Shown here one piece after another: positions 7,141-17,842 of a stretch of 64,000 bases of DNA; within the stretch, counting starts at the first letter, position 1; every line of letters starts with the position of its first letter. A program made the translations under genes and the position numbers. A model generated the notes under the pieces. That model was given only the letters and a program-made list of their open reading frames with translations, did no database searches and was not told the origin of the DNA. Origin of the DNA: Chlorobium sp. Its GTDB lineage: Bacteria > Bacteroidota > Chlorobiia > Chlorobiales > Chlorobiaceae. Location of the stretch: NCBI GenBank assembly GCA_028282595.1, contig JANQHQ010000003.1, forward strand, positions 1 through 64,000, in the 5' to 3' direction.

Positions 7141-8931
7141 TCATGTTTCACCGGACGTCGCCGGGACGGTAAAGCTGAAAACCGACCCGAGGTGCATCCT
7201 GGAGCGCACCTCGACCTTCCCCTTGTGGGCAAGGATGATGTGCTTGACGATCGAAAGGCCGAGACCGGTTCCGCCGACCTGCCGGGACCGTGCCTTGTCG
7301 ACGCGGTAGAACCGTTCGAATATCCTGCCGAGATCCTCCTGCGGAATCCCGATACCGTTGTCCTCGACCGTAAACCGCACCATTTCATCCTCCGCGAGGG
7401 CGGAAATCCTTACCGTGCCGTTCGTCTCCGGCACATACTTGATGGCGTTGTCGACAAGATTGCGGACGGCCATTTCGAGATAATCCTCGTCGGCAAGCGC
7501 CGGCGGCAGATCGTCGGGAATCCGCACGGAGACGTCGATCGCTTTCTTCTCTATGGCGCGGGCGAAAAGCCCGACGGTTCTCCCGGCGAGGGAACGTATG
7601 TCCACGGGCCCGAAACGGTAGTCGATCCGGCCGGATTCGATTTTCGACAGGTCGAGCACATCGTTGATGAGCGCCGTCAGGTGCTCGCTCTCCTTGAGAA
7701 TGATCTGCAGGAAATGGCTTGCGTGTTCGGGATCCTCCATCGCACCTTCGAGCAGGGTTTCCGTGTACCCCCTGATGCTCGTCAGCGGCGTGCGGAGCTC
7801 GTGGGAAACGCTGGAAACGAAGTCCCTTCGCACCCGTTCGAGATTGCGAAGCTTGGTAATGTCGTTGAGCACGAACACCGTTCCTTCCGACAGATTGTCC
7901 TTGATGACCGGCACGGCGCTCACCTGGAGCATTCGTTCGCCCCGGTCGGTTGAAATGGCGATCTCTTTCTTGACTACCGGCGTCCCCTCCTTCCTGACGA
8001 GTTCGAAAAGCTCCAGAAGCTGCGGATCGTTGACGTTCCTGCACATGCAGCTCCTGATCATGTCGCCGCAGTCGAGATTGAACAGACGGCAGGCTGCGGG
8101 GTTGGCCAGCATGACCATACCCCTGGAATCGGTTACGATGATGGCCTCGCGAATACTTGAAAACACCGCCTTGAACCACTCTTCCTGCTGGTTCATGCGC
8201 TTCATCTCGTCGGAGATGAAGTTGAAGGCCCGGCCGAGCTGCCCGATCTCGTCATCCCTTTTCGCATCGAGCTTCATCGAATAGTCGCCGTGCAGGATGT
8301 TGTCGGCGGCCGAGGATATCCTGCGAAGAGGCCTGGCCAGCAGCACAGCGGTGAGCACTCCGAAGATCAGCGAGAGGAGGAGCGACCAGAACAGGGCTCC
8401 CTCTATGCCTTTTCTCAGCTCGGCTTCCAGCAGGAGGATATCCTGCAGCGGCTTGGCGAAACGCAGAACGGCGAACGGCTCCGGGGTACCGAGCGGCATC
8501 GCCACGTAGAGCATGTTTTCCTTTACCGTGTCGCTCATGCGGGTGCTTTCGCCATACCCCTCCGCCAGCGCTTGACGGACCTCGGGACGGTCGAGATGAT
8601 TTTCGATGAACGGCAGGCGATTCGGCTGGATATAGGAGTCGCCGATCACGACGCCTTCCGGCGATATAAGGGTAACCCGGATGTCGAGGGCGGCTCCGAC
8701 ATCGTCGGCCCAGCGGTCGGAAGAACGGAGATCGTCCCATTGCTCGGGAAGCTTGTCGAGCAGGCTGCGATTGAGCTGGAGATCCTTGCGGAGCTGGTTC
8801 TTGAGCCCGTCGTAGAAGAGTGTGCGGAGCTGGCCGCCGAGGTAGACGTAACTGATGGCTACCGTAAAGAAGATGATGACGCCGAAGACCAGTCCGAGAC
8901 GGAAAGAAACGCTAACCCTCCTCACGTCCAT
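7141..8931 (-). CDS. phoR: PhoR-like sensor histidine kinase (HAMP-PAS-HisKA-HATPase)
   Basis: 596 residues. Two membrane helices (about 12-30 and 178-199) flank a periplasmic sensor domain. Then come HAMP (about 200-252), PAS (253-362, DSRGMVMLANPAACRLF), the phosphoacceptor His377 in SSVSHELRTPLTSIRGY and the ATPase domain with N box (NLVDNAIKY), G1 (VEDNGIGI), F box and G2 (GGTGLGLSIVK). It would phosphorylate the PhoB-type regulator encoded just upstream on the minus strand; the two genes overlap by 20 bases. PhoR/PhoB pairs control the phosphate response, but the same layout occurs in other systems, and no Pho box was recognised here. The symbol is given by architecture and pairing. Confidence 0.85.
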   Translation of the reverse strand: MDVRRVSVSFRLGLVFGVIIFFTVAISYVYLGGQLRTLFYDGLKNQLRKDLQLNRSLLDKLPEQWDDLRSSDRWADDVGAALDIRVTLISPEGVVIGDSYIQPNRLPFIENHLDRPEVRQALAEGYGESTRMSDTVKENMLYVAMPLGTPEPFAVLRFAKPLQDILLLEAELRKGIEGALFWSLLLSLIFGVLTAVLLARPLRRISSAADNILHGDYSMKLDAKRDDEIGQLGRAFNFISDEMKRMNQQEEWFKAVFSSIREAIIVTDSRGMVMLANPAACRLFNLDCGDMIRSCMCRNVNDPQLLELFELVRKEGTPVVKKEIAISTDRGERMLQVSAVPVIKDNLSEGTVFVLNDITKLRNLERVRRDFVSSVSHELRTPLTSIRGYTETLLEGAMEDPEHASHFLQIILKESEHLTALINDVLDLSKIESGRIDYRFGPVDIRSLAGRTVGLFARAIEKKAIDVSVRIPDDLPPALADEDYLEMAVRNLVDNAIKYVPETNGTVRISALAEDEMVRFTVEDNGIGIPQEDLGRIFERFYRVDKARSRQVGGTGLGLSIVKHIILAHKGKVEVRSRMHLGSVFSFTVPATSGET

Positions 8932-9622
8932 CTCCGGTATCGTCGAGCTTGTAACCGAGCCCCCGGACGGTCTTGATCAGCTTTCCGGTTTCTCCGAGCT
9001 TGTCTCTCAGTCTCGTGATGTGGGTATCGATCGTCCGGGTGTTGATGCTCTTGTCCACGTCCCATACGTCGCTGAGCAGGGTTTCGCGCGACTGTGCCTG
9101 CCCTCTCCGCCGCAGGAGCACGACAAGCAGTTTGAATTCCATCAGGGTGAGCGTGATCTCCCTGCCGTCGAGTGTGACGCTGTGCCGGGCGATATCGACT
9201 TCCAGTCCGTCGCACTTCATGATCTCCCGGACATCCCGCTTTCCGCGGCGGTCCCGTTTGAGAATGGCCCGGATCCTCAGGGTCAGTTCACGCGGACTGA
9301 ACGGCTTGACGACATAGTCGTCGATGCCGAGCTCGAATCCCAGAACCTTGTCGATCTCCTCCCCCTTCGCGGTCAGCATGACGATGGGCAGCTCCCGGTG
9401 GAGCTGATGCTGGCGCATCTTCCTGCAGACCTCAAACCCGTCGATGCCGGGCAGCATGATATCGAGAAGAACGAGATCGAAGTTCCTTTCCGCAAGCTGC
9501 TGGAGTGCGTCCTCCCCCGAAGCGACAAGCTGGCATCTGTAGCCCGCTTTTTCGAGGTTGTACTTCAGGAGCTTGGCGAGATTGCCGTCATCTTCGACGA
9601 CGAGTAGTAACGGCTCCGACAT
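8912..9622 (-). CDS. phoB: OmpR/PhoB-family response regulator
   Basis: 236 residues. The receiver domain has acidic residues at 11-12, the phosphorylated Asp54 in VLLDIMLPG and the conserved Lys in VMLTAKGEE. The C-terminal winged helix follows from about residue 135 (GLEVDIARHSVTLDGREITLTLMEF ... RTIDTHITRLRDKLG). It is paired with the PhoR-like kinase whose start it overlaps, with the regulator translated first. It probably activates or represses promoters when phosphorylated. Assignment to the phosphate response is by architecture only. Confidence 0.88.
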   Translation of the reverse strand: MSEPLLLVVEDDGNLAKLLKYNLEKAGYRCQLVASGEDALQQLAERNFDLVLLDIMLPGIDGFEVCRKMRQHQLHRELPIVMLTAKGEEIDKVLGFELGIDDYVVKPFSPRELTLRIRAILKRDRRGKRDVREIMKCDGLEVDIARHSVTLDGREITLTLMEFKLLVVLLRRRGQAQSRETLLSDVWDVDKSINTRTIDTHITRLRDKLGETGKLIKTVRGLGYKLDDTGDGREEG

Positions 9623-9836
9623 ATGCGTTTCAACCTGGTTTGAGCATCACGAACAGCGCCTGAGAACGGGTGCCGCAAGACGATCTCCCGCGAACGGGAC
9701 GACCGGCCCTTCTCCCCGGCGATTGTTCCGGTGGCGACGGAAACGGGACCGGCGCAAATTTCTGGAATATAGGCATAATGCATGCAATTCAGAACGGCGG
9801 CGTTCCTGCCGGAGACCGTTACGGCGTAGCGCGGTG

Positions 9837-10838
<1,002 letters not shown>

Positions 10839-10905
10839 AATTAGGGATTTTCCCGCAGCCGGAGCGGAACGGTTCCGTCCTGAAAATAGGTTTTGCAGGG
10901 TACTT

Positions 10906-13900
10906 ATGAAAACGTCCGTTACACGAAAAGAAGAGCAGAGCGCCGTCGTCACCCGGCGCAGGATTCCCTGGTTGTACGAGCCCCTGGCCCGGCATCCGGC
11001 CTACGAATCCCTGCGGACGCGGCTCGAAGCGAACGGCACGGAGCCGTCCCCGGTCGTCGAGGTATCGGGCGTCCAGGGCTCCCTGGCACCCCTGCTCGCC
11101 TCGAAGCTCTTCACGGATCTGCGGGCGCCGCTCCTGATCCTCGCCGGACAGGACCTCTTCGACCTCTACGACAACGATCTGCCGGAGCTGCTCGAGCCCG
11201 GTTCGGTTTTCACCGCCGCGGACGAGCTCGCTCCGGCGCTGGCCGCCTTCAGCGAAGGACACAGCGCCGTTCTGCTCGCGACCGCAAGCGATATGCGGAC
11301 CCCGCTGAAAGATCCCGCGGACACCGCCGGGAGCGTTCTGCACCTGGAACCGGACCGGGACGCCGGTTACGACGCCCTCGGGGATTTCCTCGCCTCGAAC
11401 GGCTACAGGAGCCGGGACTTCGTCGAGGAAGAGGGCGACTGCTCGACACGCGGCTCGATCATCGACATCTTTCCGTTCGGATCGAAAACTCCCCTGAGGG
11501 TGGAATTTTTCGGCGATACCGTCAACTCCCTCCGAACGTTCGATCTCACGACGCAGCTCTCCGCAAAAACGCTCCGGCTTGCAACGGTCACGGGCAGCTT
11601 CACCGGAGACGACACCGGGGACGAACCCGGCGGCTGGACCCTCGCGGATCACCTTCCCCCGCAAACCGTGGTTCTCCTGGACGATGTCGCCTCCCTTCTG
11701 TCACAGGAAGACGGCCGCACGCTGGAGGAGCGGCTGGAACGGTTCCGTCGCGCAACGCTGCACCGGTTCGAAAAAACTTCCTGCGACTTCCGGTCCCGTG
11801 CCCAGAGCCGTTTCAACGCGAACTTCAGACTCTTCGCAAAGGAGCTCGATTCACGAAACGCTGAACGCCATCTCCCGGTCTTCGCGGGCCGGTCGAAAAA
11901 AGAGATCGCCGAACTTGCGGAGTTCGTTGCCGAGGAGCTGGACGAAACTTCCGGGAATCCGGATATCGAGGTCAACTGGATTCCGGCCAACCTTCACTCG
12001 GGCTTCGTTTTCGACGGTTACGACGTCTATACGGAATCCGATATCTTCGGCAAGCTCCACACCCACAAGTCCCACCGGAAGCGCTCGTTCAAGGGCATCT
12101 CCCTCAAGGATCTCCAGAAACTGAACGTCGGGGACTACATCGTTCACGAGGAGTACGGCATAGGCATTTTCCGGGCGCTGGCAACCATCGAGGTCGGAGA
12201 CTCCGAACAGGAGTGCGTACTGATCGAATACGGAGGGGGGGACCAGTTGTACGTCAATGTCCAGAATATCCGCCTGCTTTCGAAATACTCCGCCGCGGAA
12301 GGCTCCGTGCCCGTTCTGTCGAAACTGGGAAGTCCGAAGTGGAAAACGCGCAAGAACAAGGTTAAACAGCGCCTCAAGGATATCGCGTCGAAGCTCATCA
12401 AGCTCTATGCGCGCAGAAAGACATCGCCCGGCTTCGCCTTCGGCCGTGACTCGATTTTCCAGCGGGAGTTCGAAGCGTCGTTCATTTTCGACGAAACCCC
12501 GGATCAGCTCACCGCTATCACGGACGTCAAGAAAGACATGCACTCCCCGTCGCCCATGGACCGCCTGGTCTGCGGCGACGCAGGTTTCGGCAAAACGGAG
12601 GTAGCCATGAGAGCCGCCTTCAAGGCGGTCGAGTCGGGGAAACAGGTTGCGGTAATGACCCCCACGACGGTCCTTGCGCACCAGCACGCCGAAACGTTCT
12701 CCCGCAGATTCGAGCACTTTCCGGTCTCCATCGCCGTACTGAGCAGGTTCATCCCCCGCAGCGCCCAGAAAGAAACGATCGAACGCATCGGGAAAGGCCT
12801 GGTGGACATCGTCATCGGTACGCACCGGCTCGTGTCGAAAGATGTCGCCTTCCAGGACCTCGGGCTCCTGGTCATCGACGAGGAGCAGCATTTCGGCGTC
12901 GCGGCGAAGGAAAAACTCCGGCAGAGCTTTCCGGGCGTCGATACGCTCACCATGTCGGCCACTCCCATTCCCAGAACGCTGCAGTTTTCCATGCTCGGAG
13001 CCCGGGATCTGTCTATCGTATCGACGCCGCCGAAAAACCGCCAGCCGGTCGAGACCGTCATCACGACGTTCGACACGCAAACCATAGAATCCGCAATCCG
13101 CCGGGAACTGGGGCGAAAGGGACAGGTTTTTTTCCTGCACAACCGTATTTCGGGCCTCGACCAGATGCTCAACACACTCCGGGAGCTGGCTCCGGGGGCA
13201 AGAATCGCCACCGCTCACGGCCGGATGCCGGCCGCCGAGCTCGAAAATGTGATGATGGCGTTCTTCAGTCACGAACTCGACATTCTCGTCTCGACCTCGA
13301 TCATCGGTTCCGGACTCGACATCTCGAACGCCAACACCATAATCATCAACCGAGCCGACATGTTCGGACTCTCCGACCTCTATCAGCTCAGGGGCAGGGT
13401 CGGCCGGAGCGAACGCAAGGCCTACTGCTACCTCGTCACCCCTCCCGTCCATTCGCTCAAGAGAGAGGCGATGCAGAGGCTCGCGGTCATCGAAAGTTTC
13501 ACCGAGCTCGGCTCGGGCTTCAACATCGCGATGCGGGATCTGGAAATCAGGGGCGCGGGCAATCTTCTCGGGGCCGAACAGTCCGGCGCCATTCACGATC
13601 TCGGTTTCGATCTCTACCAGAAACTGCTCGAAGAAGCGGTCACCGAACTCAAGACAGAAGAGTTCAGGGGACTGTTCTCGGACGACGGGACCTCTCCGCT
13701 CAAGCCCGCGGGAAACTGCGACATCAGCTTTTATTTCGACGCGCTCATACCCGATCACTATGTTTCGGCGACCCAGGAACGGTTCGGGTTCTACGAGAAA
13801 ATATCGGGCGCGCAATCCGACGAAAAACTGCAGGCCATCGAAGAGGAGTTGCGCGACCGGTTCGGCCCCCTCCCCCGGGACGTACGCAACCTTCTCGGAC

Positions 13901-14196
13901 TCGCGAGCTTCAAGAATCTCTGCTCGGAGGCCGGACTGTCGAAAGTCGACATCCAGCCCCGGACGGTGTCCTTCCATCTGCCTCCCGACGACCAGGACGG
14001 TTTTTACAACGGCACCTTTTTCCAGAACCTGATCTCCTCCGTCCAGTCCGAATGGATGCGCCCTTACAACCCCGGCTTCCGCCATGAGAAGAAGATGAAG
14101 CTGGTGCTGCACCACCCGCCGGAAACCGGCGAGAAGGATCCTCCCGGCCTGATGTCGCACTACGCTTCCCTGCTTTCGAAGCTCTCGGCCGGGTAG
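10906..14196 (+). CDS. mfd: Transcription-repair coupling factor Mfd
   Basis: 1096 residues, the usual Mfd size. The N-terminal UvrB-like region (residues about 1-400) contains SRDFVEEEGDCSTRGSIIDIFPFG. The RNA polymerase interaction domain follows (LNVGDYIVHEEYGIGIF, about 409). The helicase motor has Walker A GDAGFGKTE, the DEEQ box (VIDEEQHFG) and motif VI QLRGRVGRSERKAY. A C-terminal TRCF domain is present. Mfd removes RNA polymerase stalled at DNA lesions and recruits UvrA. The start at 10906 has no strong ribosome binding site. A long antisense ORF is a shadow of this gene. Confidence 0.96.
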   Translation: MKTSVTRKEEQSAVVTRRRIPWLYEPLARHPAYESLRTRLEANGTEPSPVVEVSGVQGSLAPLLASKLFTDLRAPLLILAGQDLFDLYDNDLPELLEPGSVFTAADELAPALAAFSEGHSAVLLATASDMRTPLKDPADTAGSVLHLEPDRDAGYDALGDFLASNGYRSRDFVEEEGDCSTRGSIIDIFPFGSKTPLRVEFFGDTVNSLRTFDLTTQLSAKTLRLATVTGSFTGDDTGDEPGGWTLADHLPPQTVVLLDDVASLLSQEDGRTLEERLERFRRATLHRFEKTSCDFRSRAQSRFNANFRLFAKELDSRNAERHLPVFAGRSKKEIAELAEFVAEELDETSGNPDIEVNWIPANLHSGFVFDGYDVYTESDIFGKLHTHKSHRKRSFKGISLKDLQKLNVGDYIVHEEYGIGIFRALATIEVGDSEQECVLIEYGGGDQLYVNVQNIRLLSKYSAAEGSVPVLSKLGSPKWKTRKNKVKQRLKDIASKLIKLYARRKTSPGFAFGRDSIFQREFEASFIFDETPDQLTAITDVKKDMHSPSPMDRLVCGDAGFGKTEVAMRAAFKAVESGKQVAVMTPTTVLAHQHAETFSRRFEHFPVSIAVLSRFIPRSAQKETIERIGKGLVDIVIGTHRLVSKDVAFQDLGLLVIDEEQHFGVAAKEKLRQSFPGVDTLTMSATPIPRTLQFSMLGARDLSIVSTPPKNRQPVETVITTFDTQTIESAIRRELGRKGQVFFLHNRISGLDQMLNTLRELAPGARIATAHGRMPAAELENVMMAFFSHELDILVSTSIIGSGLDISNANTIIINRADMFGLSDLYQLRGRVGRSERKAYCYLVTPPVHSLKREAMQRLAVIESFTELGSGFNIAMRDLEIRGAGNLLGAEQSGAIHDLGFDLYQKLLEEAVTELKTEEFRGLFSDDGTSPLKPAGNCDISFYFDALIPDHYVSATQERFGFYEKISGAQSDEKLQAIEEELRDRFGPLPRDVRNLLGLASFKNLCSEAGLSKVDIQPRTVSFHLPPDDQDGFYNGTFFQNLISSVQSEWMRPYNPGFRHEKKMKLVLHHPPETGEKDPPGLMSHYASLLSKLSAG

Positions 14197-14331
14197 CCCT
14201 CTCTCCGTCCCGGCGCGGCGATCCGCACCGGACAAAACCGGACAAAAAAAGTCCTTTTCAGCAACTTTCCTCCGGCGCGCGGCGTTCTTTTTTATGAGTG
14301 TATCGACATATAAATAAAAAACCACAGAGTC

Positions 14332-14991
14332 ATGCACATAGAGATAAACGACAAGGCCTGTGAAGCGAAAACAGGCGAACGCCTCATAGATGTCGCGCGG
14401 AAAAACCACAGCCATATAGGATACTTCTGCGGAGGTAACGGCATATGCCAGACCTGCTACGTGAAAGTCCTCGAAGGTGACGATCTCCTCTCGCCGCTGA
14501 GCGACCGGGAAAAAGCGCTTCTGTCGGACGACCTTCTGGGGGAAGGGATAAGGGTAGCCTGCCTCACGACCCTCGACAAACCGGGCAGGGTCTCGCTGCT
14601 CACCACGGTGGAAGAGGTGAAGCAGATGTTCGAGACCAGGCCGCAGGACCTTCCCGCATACCAGGGAAGAATGGGATGGGCCTCGCTGGTGAAATTCCCT
14701 GAAACCATCGCCATGCAGGCGCAGAGATTTTCAGAAGGAAAACTCGACCCGGTGCAGCTTCTTGCCGATATCGCCGAAGCGGTCCGGGACGCTATAGACC
14801 TGGTGTTCCGCTCGCTGCTGCAGGGGTTCGGCGGTTCTCCGGGCGATGCGACGTCGCCGAAGGGCTCTCCCGCCGCCACGGCGAAAAACGGGGGGAACAA
14901 AAAGACGCCGGAAAACAAAGAGCCGACCGTCCGCCTCGTGCCGGAAATAGACGAATCACTGAAACTTCACGAACACACTCCGGTCAACTGA
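14332..14991 (+). CDS. Chlorosome-envelope-type [2Fe-2S] ferredoxin (CsmI/CsmJ/CsmX family), copy 1
   Basis: 219 residues. The N-terminal adrenodoxin-like ferredoxin domain (residues about 1-95) has the cluster ligands in YFCGGNGICQTCYV and a fourth Cys in VACLTT. The remaining part (about 100-165, LPAYQGRMGWASLVKFPETIAMQAQRFSEGKLDP) is the segment that in CsmI/CsmJ/CsmX anchors the protein in the chlorosome envelope. The last 50 residues are Lys/Pro/Gly-rich. In green sulfur bacteria these proteins carry electrons into and out of the chlorosome to control quenching of bacteriochlorophyll. Which of I, J or X this is cannot be decided here. It lies 125 bases before a paralogue in the same direction. 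Confidence 0.85.
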   Translation: MHIEINDKACEAKTGERLIDVARKNHSHIGYFCGGNGICQTCYVKVLEGDDLLSPLSDREKALLSDDLLGEGIRVACLTTLDKPGRVSLLTTVEEVKQMFETRPQDLPAYQGRMGWASLVKFPETIAMQAQRFSEGKLDPVQLLADIAEAVRDAIDLVFRSLLQGFGGSPGDATSPKGSPAATAKNGGNKKTPENKEPTVRLVPEIDESLKLHEHTPVN

Positions 14992-15116
14992 GTCCGGAAC
15001 GCTTTCCCGGCCGGCCGCCGGGAAAGCGTCGCGGCCTTGCGCGAAAATAATTATTATATTCGTATGTGCCGGCCGTGGAAGGTGCGAATCACGTTCAATT
15101 CTAAACGGACACGATC

Positions 15117-15812
15117 ATGTCTATAGTGATAAACGACAAACCGTGTGAAGCCGAACCCGGTGATCTTCTTCTCGACGTCGCGCAACGCAGCAAAAGCCAC
15201 ATCGGCTACATCTGCGGCGGCAGCGGAATCTGCCAGAGCTGTTTCGTCTACGTCGAGGAGGGCATGGACTGCCTTTCCAGACGAACCGACGTTGAAAAGG
15301 CCTTTATCTCCGACACGCTCGCCGAAGCGGGTGGGCGCCTGGCCTGCCAGACGACCATCGTCAAGGAGGGCCCGGTAAGAGTGCTCGCGCGCGCCGAGCA
15401 CCTGCGCCGTATCGTGCTGGGACTGCATCTCCGGGATTTCATCACCTATGCGCAGACGATCGGCTACAACGTCGTCAATCAGCTCCCGTCCGGAGTGGGC
15501 AATATCGTCGAAAGAATCCGCGAGGGCAGGCTTGACCCGATCCGCTCCCTGCAGAACATCGGCAAGAGCGCCGGACATGCAGGGGAACTCGTCGGCAAGA
15601 CCGTGACCGATGCATTGCCTTTCGTCCAGACTTCCGCAAGCCTGGCCGGAAATGCGTCGAAAACGCTTTACGACGTTGCGTCCAACACGCTCTGCAGCGT
15701 GTCCGGCGGTCAGCTTCACCTGCCGGGAGCCACCTGCGCGGCGCACGAGGATACGCCGGTAACGGTTGAAAAGGTGGAGATAACGGCCCGCGCGGCGAAA
15801 AAACAGTCGTGA
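15117..15812 (+). CDS. Chlorosome-envelope-type [2Fe-2S] ferredoxin (CsmI/CsmJ/CsmX family), copy 2
   Basis: 231 residues and a clear paralogue of the preceding gene: both begin with a variant of IEINDKACEA/IVINDKPCEA and both carry the cluster motif, here YICGGSGICQSCFV, with the fourth ligand in LACQTT. The C-terminal half (AQTIGYNVVNQLPSGVGNIVERIREGRLDPIRSLQNIG, then a stretch with TSASLAGNASKTLYDVASN) is different from copy 1 beyond the shared GRLDP/GKLDP segment and looks like a CsmB/CsmF-type or CsmC-type envelope domain, an inference from memory of the family. It probably lies in the chlorosome envelope and exchanges electrons there. The SdhB-like gene follows after 19 bases. Confidence 0.85.
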   Translation: MSIVINDKPCEAEPGDLLLDVAQRSKSHIGYICGGSGICQSCFVYVEEGMDCLSRRTDVEKAFISDTLAEAGGRLACQTTIVKEGPVRVLARAEHLRRIVLGLHLRDFITYAQTIGYNVVNQLPSGVGNIVERIREGRLDPIRSLQNIGKSAGHAGELVGKTVTDALPFVQTSASLAGNASKTLYDVASNTLCSVSGGQLHLPGATCAAHEDTPVTVEKVEITARAAKKQS

Positions 15813-15831
15813 AGCGCCGCAAAGCCCCGAC

Positions 15832-16548
15832 ATGCAATCTGAACAAGACACAATGCAGTATTCGGTAGTTATCCTGCGATTGATTCCGGAAAAGAGCCAG
15901 TCTCCATATTACGAAGAGTTCACGGTGGAGGCGGCTCCGCATGAACGGGTGCTCGACGTTCTTCTGAAAATAAAAGCGGAGCAGGACAGCACGCTCGCCC
16001 TCAGGAAATCCTGCGGTCACGGCGTCTGCGGCAGCGACGCCATGCTGATCAACGGGGAAAACCGTCTGGCGTGCTCTACGCTCGTCAGGGATCTCAAGGG
16101 CGGCACGATTCGTGTGGAACCCCTTCCGGGAAGCCGGGTGGCAAGGGATCTCATCGTCGACACCGACACGTTCTGGCAGAAGTACGAAGAGATCATGCCC
16201 TATCTCGTCAACAGCGACCCGCCACCCGACAGGGAACGGCTGCAAAGCCCTTCGGAACACGAACAGATAGAGGAATCCACGCGCTGCATCCTCTGCGGCG
16301 CATGCACCCACGCCTGCCCGACATCGTGGGCGAATCCGGACTACCTCGGGCCGGCCGCCCTCCTGAAAGCTTACCGGTTCATTTTCGACTCCCGCGACCA
16401 GGCTGTGAACGAACGGCTCGAACGGGTCAACAGGGACACGGGCGTCTGGGAGTGCTACACCGCCTACAACTGCGTCGAGGCCTGCCCCAAGGAGATCGAT
16501 GTCACCTGGCATATAACCCGGCTCAAGAAAGCCGCTCTGGGACGCTGA
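15832..16548 (+). CDS. sdhB: Succinate dehydrogenase/fumarate reductase iron-sulfur subunit
   Basis: 238 residues. The N-terminal [2Fe-2S] domain holds KSCGHGVCGSDAMLINGENRLAC, and the C-terminal domain holds CILCGACTHACPTS and CVEACPKEI, which bind the [4Fe-4S] and [3Fe-4S] clusters. This is the electron-transfer subunit between the flavoprotein and the membrane anchor, used in the reductive TCA cycle of green sulfur bacteria in the fumarate-to-succinate direction. No SdhA or SdhC gene is adjacent, so the complex genes are split, and here the subunit lies with electron-transfer ferredoxins of the chlorosome. A second ATG at 15853 (MQYSVV) is an equally possible start. Confidence 0.9.
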   Translation: MQSEQDTMQYSVVILRLIPEKSQSPYYEEFTVEAAPHERVLDVLLKIKAEQDSTLALRKSCGHGVCGSDAMLINGENRLACSTLVRDLKGGTIRVEPLPGSRVARDLIVDTDTFWQKYEEIMPYLVNSDPPPDRERLQSPSEHEQIEESTRCILCGACTHACPTSWANPDYLGPAALLKAYRFIFDSRDQAVNERLERVNRDTGVWECYTAYNCVEACPKEIDVTWHITRLKKAALGR

Positions 16549-16696
16549 AAGCCGGACGGCGCGGTGCGGACAAGCTAACTACCGGCGACACAAACACTCT
16601 GAAGCAGACATGGGATACAGCGGGGATATCGGCGGCATCGAGTACGAGCTGGGCGCCAAGACACTGGAACGTTGGCTCATAAAGCCCGAAAAAAAG

Positions 16697-17830
16697 ATGA
16701 ACGTTTCTCTGGGCATTCCCAGAGAACCCGCTAACGACGAGAGAAGAGTGGCGCTCTCACCCGCCGGAGTGAAAATTCTTGTCGAGAACGGCGTCCGCGT
16801 CGTCGTGGAAAACGGGGCGGGACTCGCCAGCAACTTTCCGGACGAGGAGTACGCCGAAGCCGGAGGACAACTGACCGACTCTCCGCAGGATCTGTACGGC
16901 AACGCCAACGTCATCGTGAAAGTCTCCCCTCCCCGGCTCGAGGAAATGCCCCTGTTCAAACCCGGACAGATGCTCATTTCCGCGCTTCACCTCGGCTCCG
17001 TCAGCAACTCGATGATCAAGATGTTCCTGGAAAAGAACGTCACGGCGATCGGCTTCGAATTCATCGAAACCAGGGACGGTGAACTGCCGATCGTGAGAAC
17101 CCTGAGCGAAATCGCGGGCTCGCTCGCCATACAGACCGCGGCAAAATATCTGGAAACGGGTTACGGGGGGAGCGGCATCCTGCTCGGCGGCATCGCCGGC
17201 GTTCCTCCGGCGCACATAACGATCATCGGAGCGGGAACGGTCGGGATGTTCGCCGCCCAGGACGCGCTCGGCCTCGGAGCGCAGGTAACGGTCATCGACA
17301 AGGAAATCAACCGCCTGCGCCGTTTCGAAGCGTTCTTCAACCGCCACATCGTCACGGCGATCGCCAACGACCACTACATTTCCGAGCTCGCCAGGATATC
17401 GGATGTGATGATCGGCGCCCTCAGTCCGAAACAGAAGCTCATCAACCCGATTGTAAGCGAGGAGGTCGTCAGAACCATGCGGCCGGGATCGGTCATCATC
17501 GACGTTTCGATCGACCAGGGCGCCTGTTTCGCCACGAGCCGGCACACGACCCACACGAACCCCACCTTCGTCAAGCACGGCGTGACGCATTACTGCGTAC
17601 CGAACGTGCCGTCGGCGGTGGCGCGCACGGCCTCCTTCGCCCTGACCAACACGCTTCTGCCCTTCCTGATGAAACTGACGGCGCATGAAACCATCACCGA
17701 TATTCTCTGGAACAGCCACAGCCTCCGCAAGGGAGCCTATACCTTCAAGGGTTACGTCACGCAGAAACCCCTCGCCGAAATAACATCTCTGCCCTACCGG
17801 GAGATCGACATGCTGCTCGCGACGGGATAA
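16697..17830 (+). CDS. ald: Alanine dehydrogenase
   Basis: 377 residues from the ATG at 16697, which places the family start LGIPREPANDERRVALSPAG at the N-terminus; an in-frame ATG at 16610 would add 29 residues not seen in the family but has a slightly better GAAG upstream. The NAD-binding fold is seen in ITIIGAGTVGMFAAQDALGLGAQVTVID (about residue 170). The end of the domain has PGSVIIDVSIDQGACF and PNVPSAVARTASFALTN, which are strongly conserved. It interconverts alanine and pyruvate plus ammonia with NAD. It is convergent with the crtH-like gene. Confidence 0.93.
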   Translation: MNVSLGIPREPANDERRVALSPAGVKILVENGVRVVVENGAGLASNFPDEEYAEAGGQLTDSPQDLYGNANVIVKVSPPRLEEMPLFKPGQMLISALHLGSVSNSMIKMFLEKNVTAIGFEFIETRDGELPIVRTLSEIAGSLAIQTAAKYLETGYGGSGILLGGIAGVPPAHITIIGAGTVGMFAAQDALGLGAQVTVIDKEINRLRRFEAFFNRHIVTAIANDHYISELARISDVMIGALSPKQKLINPIVSEEVVRTMRPGSVIIDVSIDQGACFATSRHTTHTNPTFVKHGVTHYCVPNVPSAVARTASFALTNTLLPFLMKLTAHETITDILWNSHSLRKGAYTFKGYVTQKPLAEITSLPYREIDMLLATG

Positions 17831-17842
17831 CGGCCGGGCCGG

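Noticed and set aside
11851..14415. Very long minus-strand ORF (854 codons) opposite mfd
   Set aside because: It is antisense to a clear mfd gene, has no family character and reflects the GC-rich codon pattern, which leaves stops rare on the other strand.
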